DNA from: Methylomonas lenta
GTDB taxonomy: Bacteria; Pseudomonadota; Gammaproteobacteria; Methylococcales; Methylomonadaceae
DNA: 39,762 nucleotides
Direction: 5' to 3'
Assembly (NCBI RefSeq): GCF_001644015.1
Contig: NZ_LUUI01000162.1
Location: 1 to 39,762, forward strand
This document shows, one piece after another, positions 1 to 8,306 of this stretch; the first letter of the stretch is position 1; each line of letters begins with the position of its first letter. Position numbers and translations under genes: made by a program. The notes under the pieces were generated by a model. That model made no database searches. It was not told where the DNA came from and saw nothing but the letters and a program-made list of their open reading frames with translations.

Positions 1-442
1 TGCCAAACTGTTTACCCGCTGCCTTCGCGCGACTAATGCCCGCTTGGGTTCGCTCAATCAACAGGTCACGCTCAAACTCAGCGACCGCTGCGATTACCTG
101 CATAGTCATCTTGCCGGCAGAACTGGTCAGATCAACCCCGCCTAACGCCAAACAATGGACCCGCACCCCGGAATCAGAAAGGTGCTCGACCGTGGCTCTG
201 ACATCCATGGCGTTACGACCAAGCCGATCCAGTTTGGTCACCACCAACACATCGCCCGCTTCCAGCCGCTCGATCAGTTTATTAAAGCCGGGTCGTTCTT
301 TCGCCGCGACTGAACCGCTGATGCTTTCTTCAATTAAACGATGCGGCTGAATGGCAAAACCAGCAGATTGAATTTCCAAGCTTTGATTTTGGGTAGTCTG
401 GTCCGTGGTCGACACTCGACAGTAAGCAAAGACGCGTGACAT
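1..442 (-). CDS. tnpR: Tn3-type serine resolvase, C-terminus beyond window
   Basis: Site-specific serine recombinase that would resolve transposon cointegrates at a neighbouring res site. I translated the minus strand from the ATG at 442: the N-terminal catalytic domain begins [15 protein letters not shown], with the nucleophilic serine at residue 11 and the preceding conserved arginine at 9. It continues with the LDRLGRN motif near residues 71-77 and [15 protein letters not shown] near 122-136, all family hallmarks. About 147 codons are visible; the C-terminal helix-turn-helix lies outside the window, so the gene is truncated by the edge, not visibly by mutation. It is divergent from the toxin-antitoxin pair, with the probable res site between them. 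A DNA invertase of the same family cannot be excluded without the C-terminus. Confidence 0.9.
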   Translation of the reverse strand, partial: MSRVFAYCRVSTTDQTTQNQSLEIQSAGFAIQPHRLIEESISGSVAAKERPGFNKLIERLEAGDVLVVTKLDRLGRNAMDVRATVEHLSDSGVRVHCLALGGVDLTSSAGKMTMQVIAAVAEFERDLLIERTQAGISRAKAAGKQFG

Positions 443-451
443 GCGCTAATT

Positions 452-560
452 CCGTCCGAAAAGGATGTACGAATTATAACACATGTACGAAAGCCGTTTT
501 GCCTACTTTAGTACATATTTTTTAAGCCATGTCCGAAACCGGTCGATTTCGGACGTCAAT
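452..560. promoter_or_regulatory. Probable res (resolution) region
   Basis: Between the resolvase start and the antitoxin gene lie several related half-sites. GTCCGAAA occurs at 454-461 and 531-538 and inverted (TTTCGGAC) at 547-554, so 531-554 is a 24-bp inverted repeat with an 8-bp centre. TGTACGAA-type half-sites occur near 465 and 485. Tn3-family res sites have this arrangement, with several inverted subsites beside tnpR that also cover its promoter. Exact subsite boundaries are inference. Confidence 0.55.
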
Positions 561-656
561 CTCAGCGGATTGTCAAAGTCGATGTCAGTGACTTTTTAAA
601 ACTGATTGTGCTGTGGAATGACGAACTAACCTTCATGCGAAAGTTGAGTCTGCTAT

Positions 657-675
657 AGTAGTTATAAGTACTACC
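657..675. promoter_or_regulatory. Candidate autoregulatory operator of the TA pair
   Basis: GTAGT at 658-662 and ACTAC at 670-674 form an inverted repeat over an AT-rich TATAAG core, about 25 bp upstream of the antitoxin ATG and overlapping a plausible -10. Ribbon-helix-helix antitoxins normally bind such palindromes to repress their own operon. Binding here is inference. Confidence 0.4.
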
Positions 676-696
676 TTTTAATATGAGGGCTTTGCT

Positions 697-969
697 ATGG
701 CAACATCAATCAAAATCGATGATGGCTTAAAAAATAGAATTCAAAATCTTGCCAACCTGAGAAGTCGTTCGCCACATTGGATTATGCGCGAAGCGATCAC
801 TGATTATGTCAATCGTGAAGAAGCTAAAGAAAACTTCAAACAGGAAGCGCTGAGTTCCTGGAAAGCTTATCAGGAAACAGGGCAACACCTTACCGGCCAA
901 GAAGTGCGTGATTGGCTAACGACATGGGGTACTGATCAAGAAGTGGATATACCTAAGTGCCACGATTAA
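697..969 (+). CDS. Ribbon-helix-helix antitoxin (ParD/CopG type)
   Basis: Small DNA-binding antitoxin that should neutralise the downstream ParE-like toxin and autorepress the operon. The 90-residue protein opens with an RHH domain: a beta-strand ATSIKIDDGLKNRI, then LANLRSRSPHWIMREAITDYV (residues about 17-37), matching the ParD/CopG helix pair. The acidic, polar C-terminal half (residues 45-90) is the expected toxin-binding arm. A GAGGG ribosome-binding site lies 8 nt before the ATG. The reading frame overlaps the toxin gene by 13 bp, implying translational coupling. Tn3-family transposons often carry TA modules right beside tnpR/res, and this pair sits exactly there. Confidence 0.85.
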   Translation: MATSIKIDDGLKNRIQNLANLRSRSPHWIMREAITDYVNREEAKENFKQEALSSWKAYQETGQHLTGQEVRDWLTTWGTDQEVDIPKCHD

Positions 970-1250
970 TCATTACGGCTACTGCTGCAGAAGGATTAGA
1001 ACGTTGCCGTCAATTTTTGGCCGAAAAAAATCCACGCGCCGCGCGTCGAGCCGGTCAAGTCATTGCGCGTACCTTTGAATTTTTGGAGTCAGATCCCGAG
1101 CTCGGTCGCCCATTCGACGATGTGCCTGAGTTACGCGAGCTGCTCATAGAATTTGGTGATGCCGGCTATGTGGCCTTGTATCGATATAACTTAGAATCCA
1201 ATATGGTTTACGTCCTTGCTTTTCGACACCAAAAAGAAGCCGGCTATTAA
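957..1250 (+). CDS. RelE/ParE-family toxin
   Basis: Toxin of the ParE/RelE fold, 97 residues, which would act on gyrase (ParE-like) or on ribosome-bound mRNA (RelE-like). The start is GTG at 957, inside the end of the antitoxin gene. Diagnostic features are the N-terminal helix AAEGLERCRQFLAEKNPRAARRA, the ESDPELGRPFDDVPELREL segment (residues about 47-65) and the C-terminal strands YVALYRYN and VYVLAFRHQKEAGY. The conserved arginine-rich helix and the final FRHQKEAGY resemble plasmid-stabilisation ParE proteins more than mRNA interferases, but the target cannot be settled from sequence. It appears intact. Confidence 0.85.
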   Translation: MPRLIITATAAEGLERCRQFLAEKNPRAARRAGQVIARTFEFLESDPELGRPFDDVPELRELLIEFGDAGYVALYRYNLESNMVYVLAFRHQKEAGY

Positions 1251-1581
1251 TCGATAGCCCACTATTAGGACTAACTGGAATATTTAAACGGTGTAAATAG
1301 CCATAAAATAATATTTTCATATAAAACAATATTTTATGATAGCAGTGGAAAGCACTGTTTTGTCCACATAAGTATCGAGTAGCGCATTTGTATATTATTG
1401 ATAATACTAGAAATTAAAGCATAATAGTAATTTTCTGCGCAGATACTCCCGCTAGTCTTAAATGGAATTTTTTAATTATCGCCTCGTCATTAGCTGGTAA
1501 TAAAAATACTGCATGCTTTGAAAGACCATGAAAACCGTCGGCACGGTATTCTTTCAATTCATCTGATGCGAGCAAACATCC
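1251..1581. other. AT-rich gap, no gene seen
   Basis: No convincing ORF. The stretch holds AT-rich near-repeats around 1305-1335 (AAAATAATATTTT followed by AAAACAATATTTTA) that could form a weak hairpin. No recognisable Tn3-type terminal repeat (GGGG...TAAG) was found, so the right limit of the transposon remnant is unknown. Confidence 0.4.
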
Positions 1582-3495
1582 ATGAGCAGCAAAAACACAT
1601 TTTTGTATTCTTCGCTAGCACTCGGCATTACGCTGACCTTCTATAATGAAGCAGTGTTAGCCAAAAGTCCTATTACTCCAATCCAACACCTTATAGTGGT
1701 AGTGGGTGAGAATGTCACTTTTGATACCTTATATGGGGCTTATCAGCCAGCCAAAGGCCAGCGTATAAAAAACCTATTATCGCAGGGCATCATTAATGTC
1801 GATGGGTCGCCGGGGCCCAATTTTACCAAAGCACTGCAACACCAAGGTCACAATCCTGCAAACGCTTATAGCCCACGACCTAAAATGGATGAAGCGTTAG
1901 ATGCGCTTCCTCAGCCATTGCAAATCGGCATTCTCGATGCTAATACCTTTCAATTTAAAGGCGGCATTCCTGATACCCGTTTTCCAGCCGATTTACCAGC
2001 CGGACCATTTCAAATTACCAAATATGTGCCTTATGGCTCTGCTGATTCGGCTACTGGCGATCCGGCACATCGATTTTTTCAGATGTGGCAACAAACGGGC
2101 GGCAATAATCGAAATCTGAACTTGTTCACTTGGGTTGCAACTACCGTTGGCACTGGTGGCGACAACGGGGTTGATGGACCCCGGCCAGGCGATGCCCAAC
2201 AAGGTGGCGAGTTGATGGGCTTTTTTAATATGTCCGAGGGTGATGCACCCATATTTAAACAATTGGCGCAAACCTATGCATTAAGCGACAATTTTCATCA
2301 ATCCTTGATGGGCGGAACAGGAGCCAATTTTTTCTCGATAGCCACGGCTGATGTTGCAGTCTATAACACGTCTGGTGTACTGGATACACCACCGATGAAC
2401 CAAATTGAAAATCCTGACCCACAAGCAGGCACTGAAAATTTTTATACACAGGATGGCTATGCGGGCGGCTCCTATGTGAATTGTTCGGATGCCAAACAAC
2501 CGGGCGTCAGCTCAATTTTGAATATATTAAAAGAAAAGAAACTAAGCAGTCGTTGTGAAAAAGGTGCTTATTACTTAGTCAACAACTACGACACGCCTTA
2601 TAACGTCGATGGAACCACCAAGGAATTGGGCGCAGACAAATTCGTCTATCCGCCGCAAACCGTTCCTACTATAGGCGAGGCATTGTCGGCCAAGAATGTG
2701 AGCTGGAAATGGTATTCCGCTGGGCGGGACGCCGGGGATATCGTCAACGATTCGCTGTATCCCTTGATTAGAGGGGTAGTCGACTCCCAAGTGCCAGCTG
2801 CGATTCCGGAACCTACCCGTAGTCAAATTGTGAATACCCAAGCCTATGCCACAACGCAAACGGTGGTTTACAACAGTATAGGCGACCCGCTCAATGGGTC
2901 CTCAACGGTAGTGAATACCCCAGAATTGCGCGATCATTTAAAGGGTATGGAAACTTTCCTGAATGATGTGAATGATGAATCCTTGCCGGCTGTTTCATTT
3001 GTGGTCCCGAAAAACCTTATCAGTGGTCATCCCGGCTATTCAGCACCTGTTCGTTATGAAATGTTCATTAATGACTTGATCAGTGCGGTCCAGTCCAAGC
3101 CCGACTTATGGGCTAACACGGCCATCATTATCACCACTGACGAGGGCGGCGGTTATTTCGATACCGGCGAAATCCAAAACTTGGATTTTTTTGGTGATGG
3201 TCCGCGCATTCCTATGCTGGTTGTCTCCCCCTATGCAAAAAAAGGCCATGTGGATCACGTTTACCACGATCATGCTTCAATCTTAAAATTTATCGAATAT
3301 AACTGGAAACTAAAGCCCTTATCCTCGCGTAGTCGCGACAACCTGCCTAATCCAGTTCAACATAAGCATGATTATCTACCTGCCAACCAACCGGCTATCG
3401 GTAATCTAATCAGCATGTTTGATTTTTCTGATAAGCATGAGTCTGATGATGCTGAAACTCATGAGCAACATCACAAAACGCACTCAGCTAAATAG
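1582..3495 (+). CDS. Secreted phosphoesterase (AcpA/phospholipase C family)
   Basis: Predicted exported phosphomonoesterase or phospholipase C-like enzyme (PF04185 type), 637 residues. A signal peptide covers about residues 1-27 with an AVLA cleavage motif. Family landmarks follow: HLIVVVGENVTFDTLYG (E43-N44, metal ligands), SDNFHQSLMGGTGANF (about 235-250, nucleophile region), TTDEGGGYFD (D520-E521, second metal pair) and DHASILKFIEYNW (about 563-575). The C-terminus is rich in His, Asp and Glu. Substrate class (acid phosphatase, phospholipase or phosphodiesterase) is not resolvable by eye. It stands alone, 72 bp before the EEP gene on the same strand. It probably serves phosphorus scavenging, which suits the PHO-box-like sites elsewhere in the window. 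Confidence 0.85.
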   Translation: MSSKNTFLYSSLALGITLTFYNEAVLAKSPITPIQHLIVVVGENVTFDTLYGAYQPAKGQRIKNLLSQGIINVDGSPGPNFTKALQHQGHNPANAYSPRPKMDEALDALPQPLQIGILDANTFQFKGGIPDTRFPADLPAGPFQITKYVPYGSADSATGDPAHRFFQMWQQTGGNNRNLNLFTWVATTVGTGGDNGVDGPRPGDAQQGGELMGFFNMSEGDAPIFKQLAQTYALSDNFHQSLMGGTGANFFSIATADVAVYNTSGVLDTPPMNQIENPDPQAGTENFYTQDGYAGGSYVNCSDAKQPGVSSILNILKEKKLSSRCEKGAYYLVNNYDTPYNVDGTTKELGADKFVYPPQTVPTIGEALSAKNVSWKWYSAGRDAGDIVNDSLYPLIRGVVDSQVPAAIPEPTRSQIVNTQAYATTQTVVYNSIGDPLNGSSTVVNTPELRDHLKGMETFLNDVNDESLPAVSFVVPKNLISGHPGYSAPVRYEMFINDLISAVQSKPDLWANTAIIITTDEGGGYFDTGEIQNLDFFGDGPRIPMLVVSPYAKKGHVDHVYHDHASILKFIEYNWKLKPLSSRSRDNLPNPVQHKHDYLPANQPAIGNLISMFDFSDKHESDDAETHEQHHKTHSAK

Positions 3496-3567
3496 GGATC
3501 ATTAGCCTTCTCTTGACGGGGCAAGGATGCCCTAACCCTGCAGATTTCATGCCTAAAAACCGATTCT

Positions 3568-4410
3568 ATGGAAGTCTCTTTATTAACACTTAATCTTCAC
3601 ACCTATCAACAACACCCCCGGCATTGTTGCTTCGAAACCATGCATCATCACGAGCGTGAAGTGCATATTATTGCGGAAGCCATTGCGCACTTGAATATTG
3701 ATGTCATCTGTTTTCAAGAAGTGGGTGAATATTTACACGATCCAATCAGTCAACCTTATGGTGAATCACCTTCCAACATGGCGTATAGGATTTGTAACAA
3801 ATTACGTCAGTGGGGGCGCTGGTATCACATCCATCAAGATTGGAGTCACATCGGTTTTTATCGTTGGCGGGAAGGCACTGCCATCATGAGTCGATACCCC
3901 ATGCAGCATAATTATTCGGCCTATGTATCGAACGATCAACGTAAAGACAATTATATGTCTCGAAATATCACGGTATCGTGCATTGATGTACCCTGGTTTG
4001 GCTTGCTGCATATTGCCAATGTGCATTTGAGTTGGACTCATCATGGATTTTTCGACGAATATGAAAGACTAAAGCATCTGATCAATTCACGTCGCCATTT
4101 TGGTGTCAGAGGCGAACTGATCGTGGGTGATTTCAATGCCCCCGCCGGTGAACATGCCTACAACCATATCGTAGGCTATGGCGAATATGTAGATCAATTT
4201 TACGAGTTATATCCACACCGGTTTTACGAACCGAGCTTTCGTGGCCAAATAGACGGCTGGAACCATAGTCCGCCCAAACGTATCGATCATGTTTTCAAAA
4301 AACAGGGGCATCCGATGCGTGTTAAATCGATGGATGTTATTTTTAATGACGTTTTTTATCCCAACGTTTCAGACCATTTTGGGTATTTGGCGAGATTTGA
4401 TCTGTTCTAA
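3568..4410 (+). CDS. Endonuclease/exonuclease/phosphatase (EEP) family protein
   Basis: Metal-dependent phosphohydrolase of the EEP (DNase I-like) fold, 280 residues, with no signal peptide. Visible catalytic motifs are LTLNLHTYQ at the N-terminus, IDVICFQEVGEY (about residues 49-60, metal-binding Glu), the central IANVHLSW, VGDFNAPAGEH (about 188-198, Asp/Asn pair) and the terminal SDHFGYLARF (Asp-His pair). The substrate could be nucleic acid, inositol phosphate or a phospholipid headgroup. It follows the secreted phosphoesterase by 72 bp on the same strand and may be co-expressed with it. Start at 3568 was chosen because the conserved first strand begins immediately; no strong ribosome-binding site is visible. 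Confidence 0.85.
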   Translation: MEVSLLTLNLHTYQQHPRHCCFETMHHHEREVHIIAEAIAHLNIDVICFQEVGEYLHDPISQPYGESPSNMAYRICNKLRQWGRWYHIHQDWSHIGFYRWREGTAIMSRYPMQHNYSAYVSNDQRKDNYMSRNITVSCIDVPWFGLLHIANVHLSWTHHGFFDEYERLKHLINSRRHFGVRGELIVGDFNAPAGEHAYNHIVGYGEYVDQFYELYPHRFYEPSFRGQIDGWNHSPPKRIDHVFKKQGHPMRVKSMDVIFNDVFYPNVSDHFGYLARFDLF

Positions 4411-4487
4411 GTCAAAACAATTTAGGAAAATGATTGATTGCTTTTGAAAAGAAATTAGATTCGATATTTTGATAACCCATTATTACA

Positions 4488-5156
4488 GTGAAAATGATAA
4501 TAATAAAAAAATACTATTTAGCTGTGTTGTTTATTATATTTTTAGTGGCATCGATTTATTTTTATGACCTACTAACCCTAGAGAGTATTAAGAGCAACAA
4601 GCTATGGATAAATGAATTCATAACAAACAACTATGTGTTGTCCGTGTTTTTATTTTTTATGTCTTGTATGATTTTTGTTAATTCACCCCTTCCATTGGCC
4701 GCCATCATTAAGGTGTTGGGTGGATTCTTTTTTGGATTTTCACTGGGTGCCATTTATAACGTCACCGCAACGTTTTTAGGCTGCATAGTCGGCTTTGCTA
4801 TCAGTCGTTATGCTTTAAAAGACAGCTTTGAAAAAAACTATTATGAACGCATTAAAAAAGTTGAAAATGAGGTTGAGAAGAATGGGTTTTATTATTTCTT
4901 AATTTTAAGACTGGTTATGGTTGTGCCCTATTTTTTAATCAATATAACAGCCGGGTTATCAAGAATTTCATTCAAGAAATATCTATTGAGTACTCTATTA
5001 GGTGTCACGCCTATGTCATTGGTCTATGCAAACGGCGGCAATCAATTGGAACAAATTAATTCAATTTCTGAGCTTCTAGAACCTGAAGTGATTGTTGCGC
5101 TTATATTGATTGCAGTCGCTTTATTAGTCCCTGTGTTCATAAAAAAAGCTGTATGA
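4488..5156 (+). CDS. TVP38/TMEM64 (VTT-domain) membrane protein
   Basis: Integral membrane protein of the SNARE-associated/VTT (DedA-related) superfamily, 222 residues, GTG start. One N-terminal transmembrane helix (about 7-25) is followed by the VTT domain: a hydrophobic stretch about 48-66, then GGFFFGFSLGAIYNVTATFLGC (re-entrant glycine-rich segment), FAISRYALKD, and LRLVMVVPYFLINITAGLSRI, which carries the conserved proline-containing half-helix. A C-terminal helix spans about 200-217. Family members act in lipid scrambling or undecaprenyl-phosphate transport; the exact cargo is unknown here. Its very AT-rich codon use differs somewhat from its neighbours. No partner gene is evident. Confidence 0.85.
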   Translation: MKMIIIKKYYLAVLFIIFLVASIYFYDLLTLESIKSNKLWINEFITNNYVLSVFLFFMSCMIFVNSPLPLAAIIKVLGGFFFGFSLGAIYNVTATFLGCIVGFAISRYALKDSFEKNYYERIKKVENEVEKNGFYYFLILRLVMVVPYFLINITAGLSRISFKKYLLSTLLGVTPMSLVYANGGNQLEQINSISELLEPEVIVALILIAVALLVPVFIKKAV

Positions 5157-5416
5157 ATAGCAGGTCATAGACAGTGAAAAAAATCTGGGGCTGAGTTCAA
5201 TTATCTACAAGGGGGCGAAAGCATAACAACCTCAGCACTTTAGCCGTGCCAGACCTTGTAATTCCGTCTATTTTGCATAAATGCCTGACAGGCAACCCTC
5301 ACCTTGCACAGGCTTTCGACAATCATAAACCTGTAACAATTTGTCGATAGAATCCATGCTGTCAAAATATCTCTGATGCCAAACACATACAGGCATTTTT
5401 TTAAGGACAAGTAACC

Positions 5417-5629
5417 GTGACCGAAGAAACCCCAACAGTACCAACGCTTACCATAGGTGATAAAACCCACCCAATCGATAGCCTCAGTGATATAGCCAAA
5501 GGGCAAATCACCAACTTACAGATTGTAGATGCCGAAATTCAGCGTCTACAACAGCAACTCGGCATTGCCCAAGTAGCCCGAGCAAGTTTTCTCGCCACCC
5601 TGCAAGCTGAATTCGCCAAACTCGATTAG
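5417..5629 (+). CDS. Small conserved protein, DUF6447-like
   Basis: A 70-residue acidic cytoplasmic protein beginning at GTG 5417 with an AAGGA ribosome-binding site about 9 nt upstream. It has a short N-terminal strand segment (TLTIGDKTHPIDSLSD) followed by a long amphipathic helix or coiled coil with heptad-like IVDAEIQRLQQQLGIAQ. The layout resembles the DUF6447 family seen in methanotrophs and other proteobacteria; this assignment is from memory of the pattern, and function is unknown. It lies 39 bp upstream of the c-di-GMP enzyme on the same strand and could share its transcript. Confidence 0.65.
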   Translation: MTEETPTVPTLTIGDKTHPIDSLSDIAKGQITNLQIVDAEIQRLQQQLGIAQVARASFLATLQAEFAKLD

Positions 5630-5668
5630 ATTAAATGTCAGATGAATCATTTTCGTCAAGATTAGGCC

Positions 5669-7474
5669 ATGACTATTCACAATGAGTCATTCGATACTGC
5701 TTTGTCTCAGGCTAAAAACCAGAATTTTCAATTCAAACTTGCAAATCAAAATGCTGGCAAGGCGGGTACCGTTAGGACATTGTTGCATTATGTAGAGCCC
5801 GTTTTGTTGAATCAGGGATGCCTGGAAGTTTTGGATAGATTCATTAAAAATCAAGAATTACAAGCTATTACGGTCATCGATAGTAATCGACAGGCGGTAG
5901 GCATTATCGATAGAAGTAAAATTAGCGATATTTTTCTCAAGCCCTTTTCAAGAGATTTACTTGGGAAAAAACAAATCAGTGAGCTAATGGATATCGACCC
6001 GATCATCGTTGATATTAAGGCAAGCATTGATGATGTGGCGCAAATTATCATTGATTCAGGTATGCGGCATATGGTTAACGGTTTCGTTATTCAGGAAAAT
6101 GGACGATATGCCGGCATGGCAACCGGGCTTTCATTACTTGAAGAAATTACCCACCGCAAGCAGCGAGAGTTATTTGTGCTCGCCCATCATGATCAACTTA
6201 CTGGTTTGCCAAATCGCCTGCTTTTCAAAGATCGTCTGTTGCAGGCTTGTCAGCATGCCGATCGCAATAACACCCTGCTGGCTTTAATTTTTGTCGATAT
6301 CGATCGGTTTAAGTTTATCAACGACTCTATGGGGCATAGTTCAGGGGATTGCTTGTTACAGTTTTTTGCAGAACGATTGTCAAAAAATGTTCGACTAAGC
6401 GACACAGTCGCTCGCTTAGGTGGCGATGAGTTTGTGATTATCTTGCAAAATATTGGCAATGAAAAGGATGTCAATTTCATTGTTGCTAACATTCTAGAGC
6501 ACATTCGGTTACCAATTTCCCTATATGATCATAGTATTCAAGTGACCGCCAGTATGGGAGGGGCACTCTATCCACAGCATGGAAAATCAGTTGACGACTT
6601 GATTTATAAAGCCGACATTGCCATGTACGAGGTTAAGCAGCGAGGGCGTGATAGTTTCCAAATGTTTATGCCTGGGATGGAAAACAAAACCAAAGAACGT
6701 GTTTCTTTGGAAGCCCAATTACGGTTAGCAATGGCGCAGGGGGAGCTGTCTCTGTGTTACCAGCCGCAAATTGATTTACAACGGGGACGTATGATTGGGG
6801 TGGAAGCATTATTACGTTGGCAGCATCCAGCGCTAGGATATATTTCCCCGGTTACGTTTATTCCGATTGCCGAAGAAACAGGTCTGATCATTCAAATCGG
6901 AGAGTGGGTGCTTAGAGAAGCTATTCAACAGCATATTCATTGGATAGAGCAAGGATTGCCGTCATTACGGATGGCAATCAATATTTCGGCAGTGCAATTC
7001 CAGCACGATGGCTTTTTACCTTTGATAAAACAGATCATTGAGGAAAGTCATGTAGATCCTACCTATCTAGAATTAGAGTTAACGGAAAGTGTCGTGATGA
7101 TCCATGCGGAAAGGGCAATTGAAAAGCTGACCGCACTTAGAGTGTTGGGACTAAAGTTAGCCATAGACGATTTTGGAACGGGCTACTCCAGCCTGAATTA
7201 TCTACGCAAGTTCCCCATAGACAGAATCAAAATTGACCAGTCTTTTGTTAGAGGCATTAAAAATACCCCGGCAAACGAAGCCATTGTCAAAGCAATCATT
7301 GCCTTAGGTGAGAGTCTGGGGTTAGAAACCCTGGCAGAGGGCGTCGAAAATATTGAAGAACTGGAATGTATTTCGTCACATCATTGCATGGAGGCTCAAG
7401 GCTATCATTTTGCCAAAGCTTTGAAGGCCGATGATTTAGTTGCTTGGTTTCATGCAAATTCAGATAGGCATTAA
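5669..7474 (+). CDS. CBS-GGDEF-EAL cyclic-di-GMP enzyme
   Basis: Cytoplasmic 601-residue protein that can make and/or break c-di-GMP. An N-terminal tandem CBS-like sensory region (about 30-160: ITVIDSNRQAVGIID, then DDVAQIIIDSGMRHMVNGFVI) could bind adenosyl nucleotides. The diguanylate cyclase domain has an intact GGDEF at 251-255, and an RxxD inhibitory site (R242-D245) exactly five residues before it, so product inhibition is likely. The EAL domain has GVEALLRW (E379-A380-L381), the NIS metal-binding motif and DDFGTGYSS, all intact, so phosphodiesterase activity is also plausible. No transmembrane segment. Which activity dominates cannot be told from sequence. Confidence 0.93.
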   Translation: MTIHNESFDTALSQAKNQNFQFKLANQNAGKAGTVRTLLHYVEPVLLNQGCLEVLDRFIKNQELQAITVIDSNRQAVGIIDRSKISDIFLKPFSRDLLGKKQISELMDIDPIIVDIKASIDDVAQIIIDSGMRHMVNGFVIQENGRYAGMATGLSLLEEITHRKQRELFVLAHHDQLTGLPNRLLFKDRLLQACQHADRNNTLLALIFVDIDRFKFINDSMGHSSGDCLLQFFAERLSKNVRLSDTVARLGGDEFVIILQNIGNEKDVNFIVANILEHIRLPISLYDHSIQVTASMGGALYPQHGKSVDDLIYKADIAMYEVKQRGRDSFQMFMPGMENKTKERVSLEAQLRLAMAQGELSLCYQPQIDLQRGRMIGVEALLRWQHPALGYISPVTFIPIAEETGLIIQIGEWVLREAIQQHIHWIEQGLPSLRMAINISAVQFQHDGFLPLIKQIIEESHVDPTYLELELTESVVMIHAERAIEKLTALRVLGLKLAIDDFGTGYSSLNYLRKFPIDRIKIDQSFVRGIKNTPANEAIVKAIIALGESLGLETLAEGVENIEELECISSHHCMEAQGYHFAKALKADDLVAWFHANSDRH

Positions 7475-7547
7475 GCAATAATTTGGAAACCAGCACCTTG
7501 ACGAGTAAGTAATTCCAGTCTGGCACTGAAAGTTTGTATTCCTGAAG

Positions 7548-8306
7548 TCAAATTGGAACGGTAGTTTCCAGCCAGTTGACGGGCATATCGTCTTTCAATG
7601 CCACACCTGACATACCACGCTGTATAGCCTGTGTGCTTAGATAAGCCAGCTTGGTGGCGGCAGCCTCGCAAGAAAGACCCTGCGGTGGGCGAATATTGGA
7701 AAGACAATTGCGTTCGGCATCGCTATTGCCAATGCGGGGCAAGTAGGTCAAATAAACCCCCAGACTGTCGGCAGCGCTCAGTCCGGGTCTTTCGCCAACG
7801 ATAATCACCGACAAGCGGGCGTTGAGCAAGCCGCCAATTTCATCCGCCAAGGCCACTCGGGCATTCGGCACCAAACAAACCGGCCCAACGTTCAACGAAC
7901 AACTCGCATAAGCCGCCATGACTGACTCCAGCAGAGCCAAACCGTGGCTGTCGATAGCCGTCGATGAAAGGCCGTTGCTGATGATCAACGCCACATCAAT
8001 GTCACTGGCTTGTTGCGTCTGCAAGCACTGCCGACTGGCGTGATCCAGGCAGCGGCCTAAGTCTGGTCTGAGGAGATATTGCCGCCGATCACTTATCGGC
8101 GTTGACAGTAGCAGAGGCTGCCAGCCTTTTGCTGTGATGGCTTCGGCAAAAGACTCCAGTTGCCAAGGCTGATGCACCGCATCTCTAGCCATGGCATGTG
8201 CCAGCTGAAACTCAAGCTGTGCCGAGGTCGGCGTGGCACAGCCTGAATGCCCCCGGCCGATGCGTGCCTGGGTAAAGCGCTTGAGCGTAAACCAGGGATC
8301 ATTCAT
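7548..8306 (-). CDS. eutC: Ethanolamine ammonia-lyase small subunit
   Basis: Small subunit of the adenosylcobalamin-dependent lyase that splits ethanolamine into acetaldehyde and ammonia. The 252-residue product starts NDPWFTLKRFTQARIGRGHSGC, matching the RIALGRAG-type opening of EutC, and contains DIDVALIISNGLSSTAID, LVPNARVALADEIGG and VIIVGERPGLSAADSLGVYL, the last two being B12-contacting signatures. The C-terminal ISKIR-like region reads NCLSNIRPPQGLSCEAAATKL. The start codon overlaps the eutB stop by 4 bp (ATGA), so translation is coupled. Length is normal. No microcompartment or reactivase gene is adjacent. Confidence 0.93.
   Translation of the reverse strand: MNDPWFTLKRFTQARIGRGHSGCATPTSAQLEFQLAHAMARDAVHQPWQLESFAEAITAKGWQPLLLSTPISDRRQYLLRPDLGRCLDHASRQCLQTQQASDIDVALIISNGLSSTAIDSHGLALLESVMAAYASCSLNVGPVCLVPNARVALADEIGGLLNARLSVIIVGERPGLSAADSLGVYLTYLPRIGNSDAERNCLSNIRPPQGLSCEAAATKLAYLSTQAIQRGMSGVALKDDMPVNWLETTVPI

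Noticed and set aside
36-350. Plus-strand frame of 104 codons at the left edge
   Set aside because: It is antisense to the resolvase, whose minus-strand translation has catalytic motifs.
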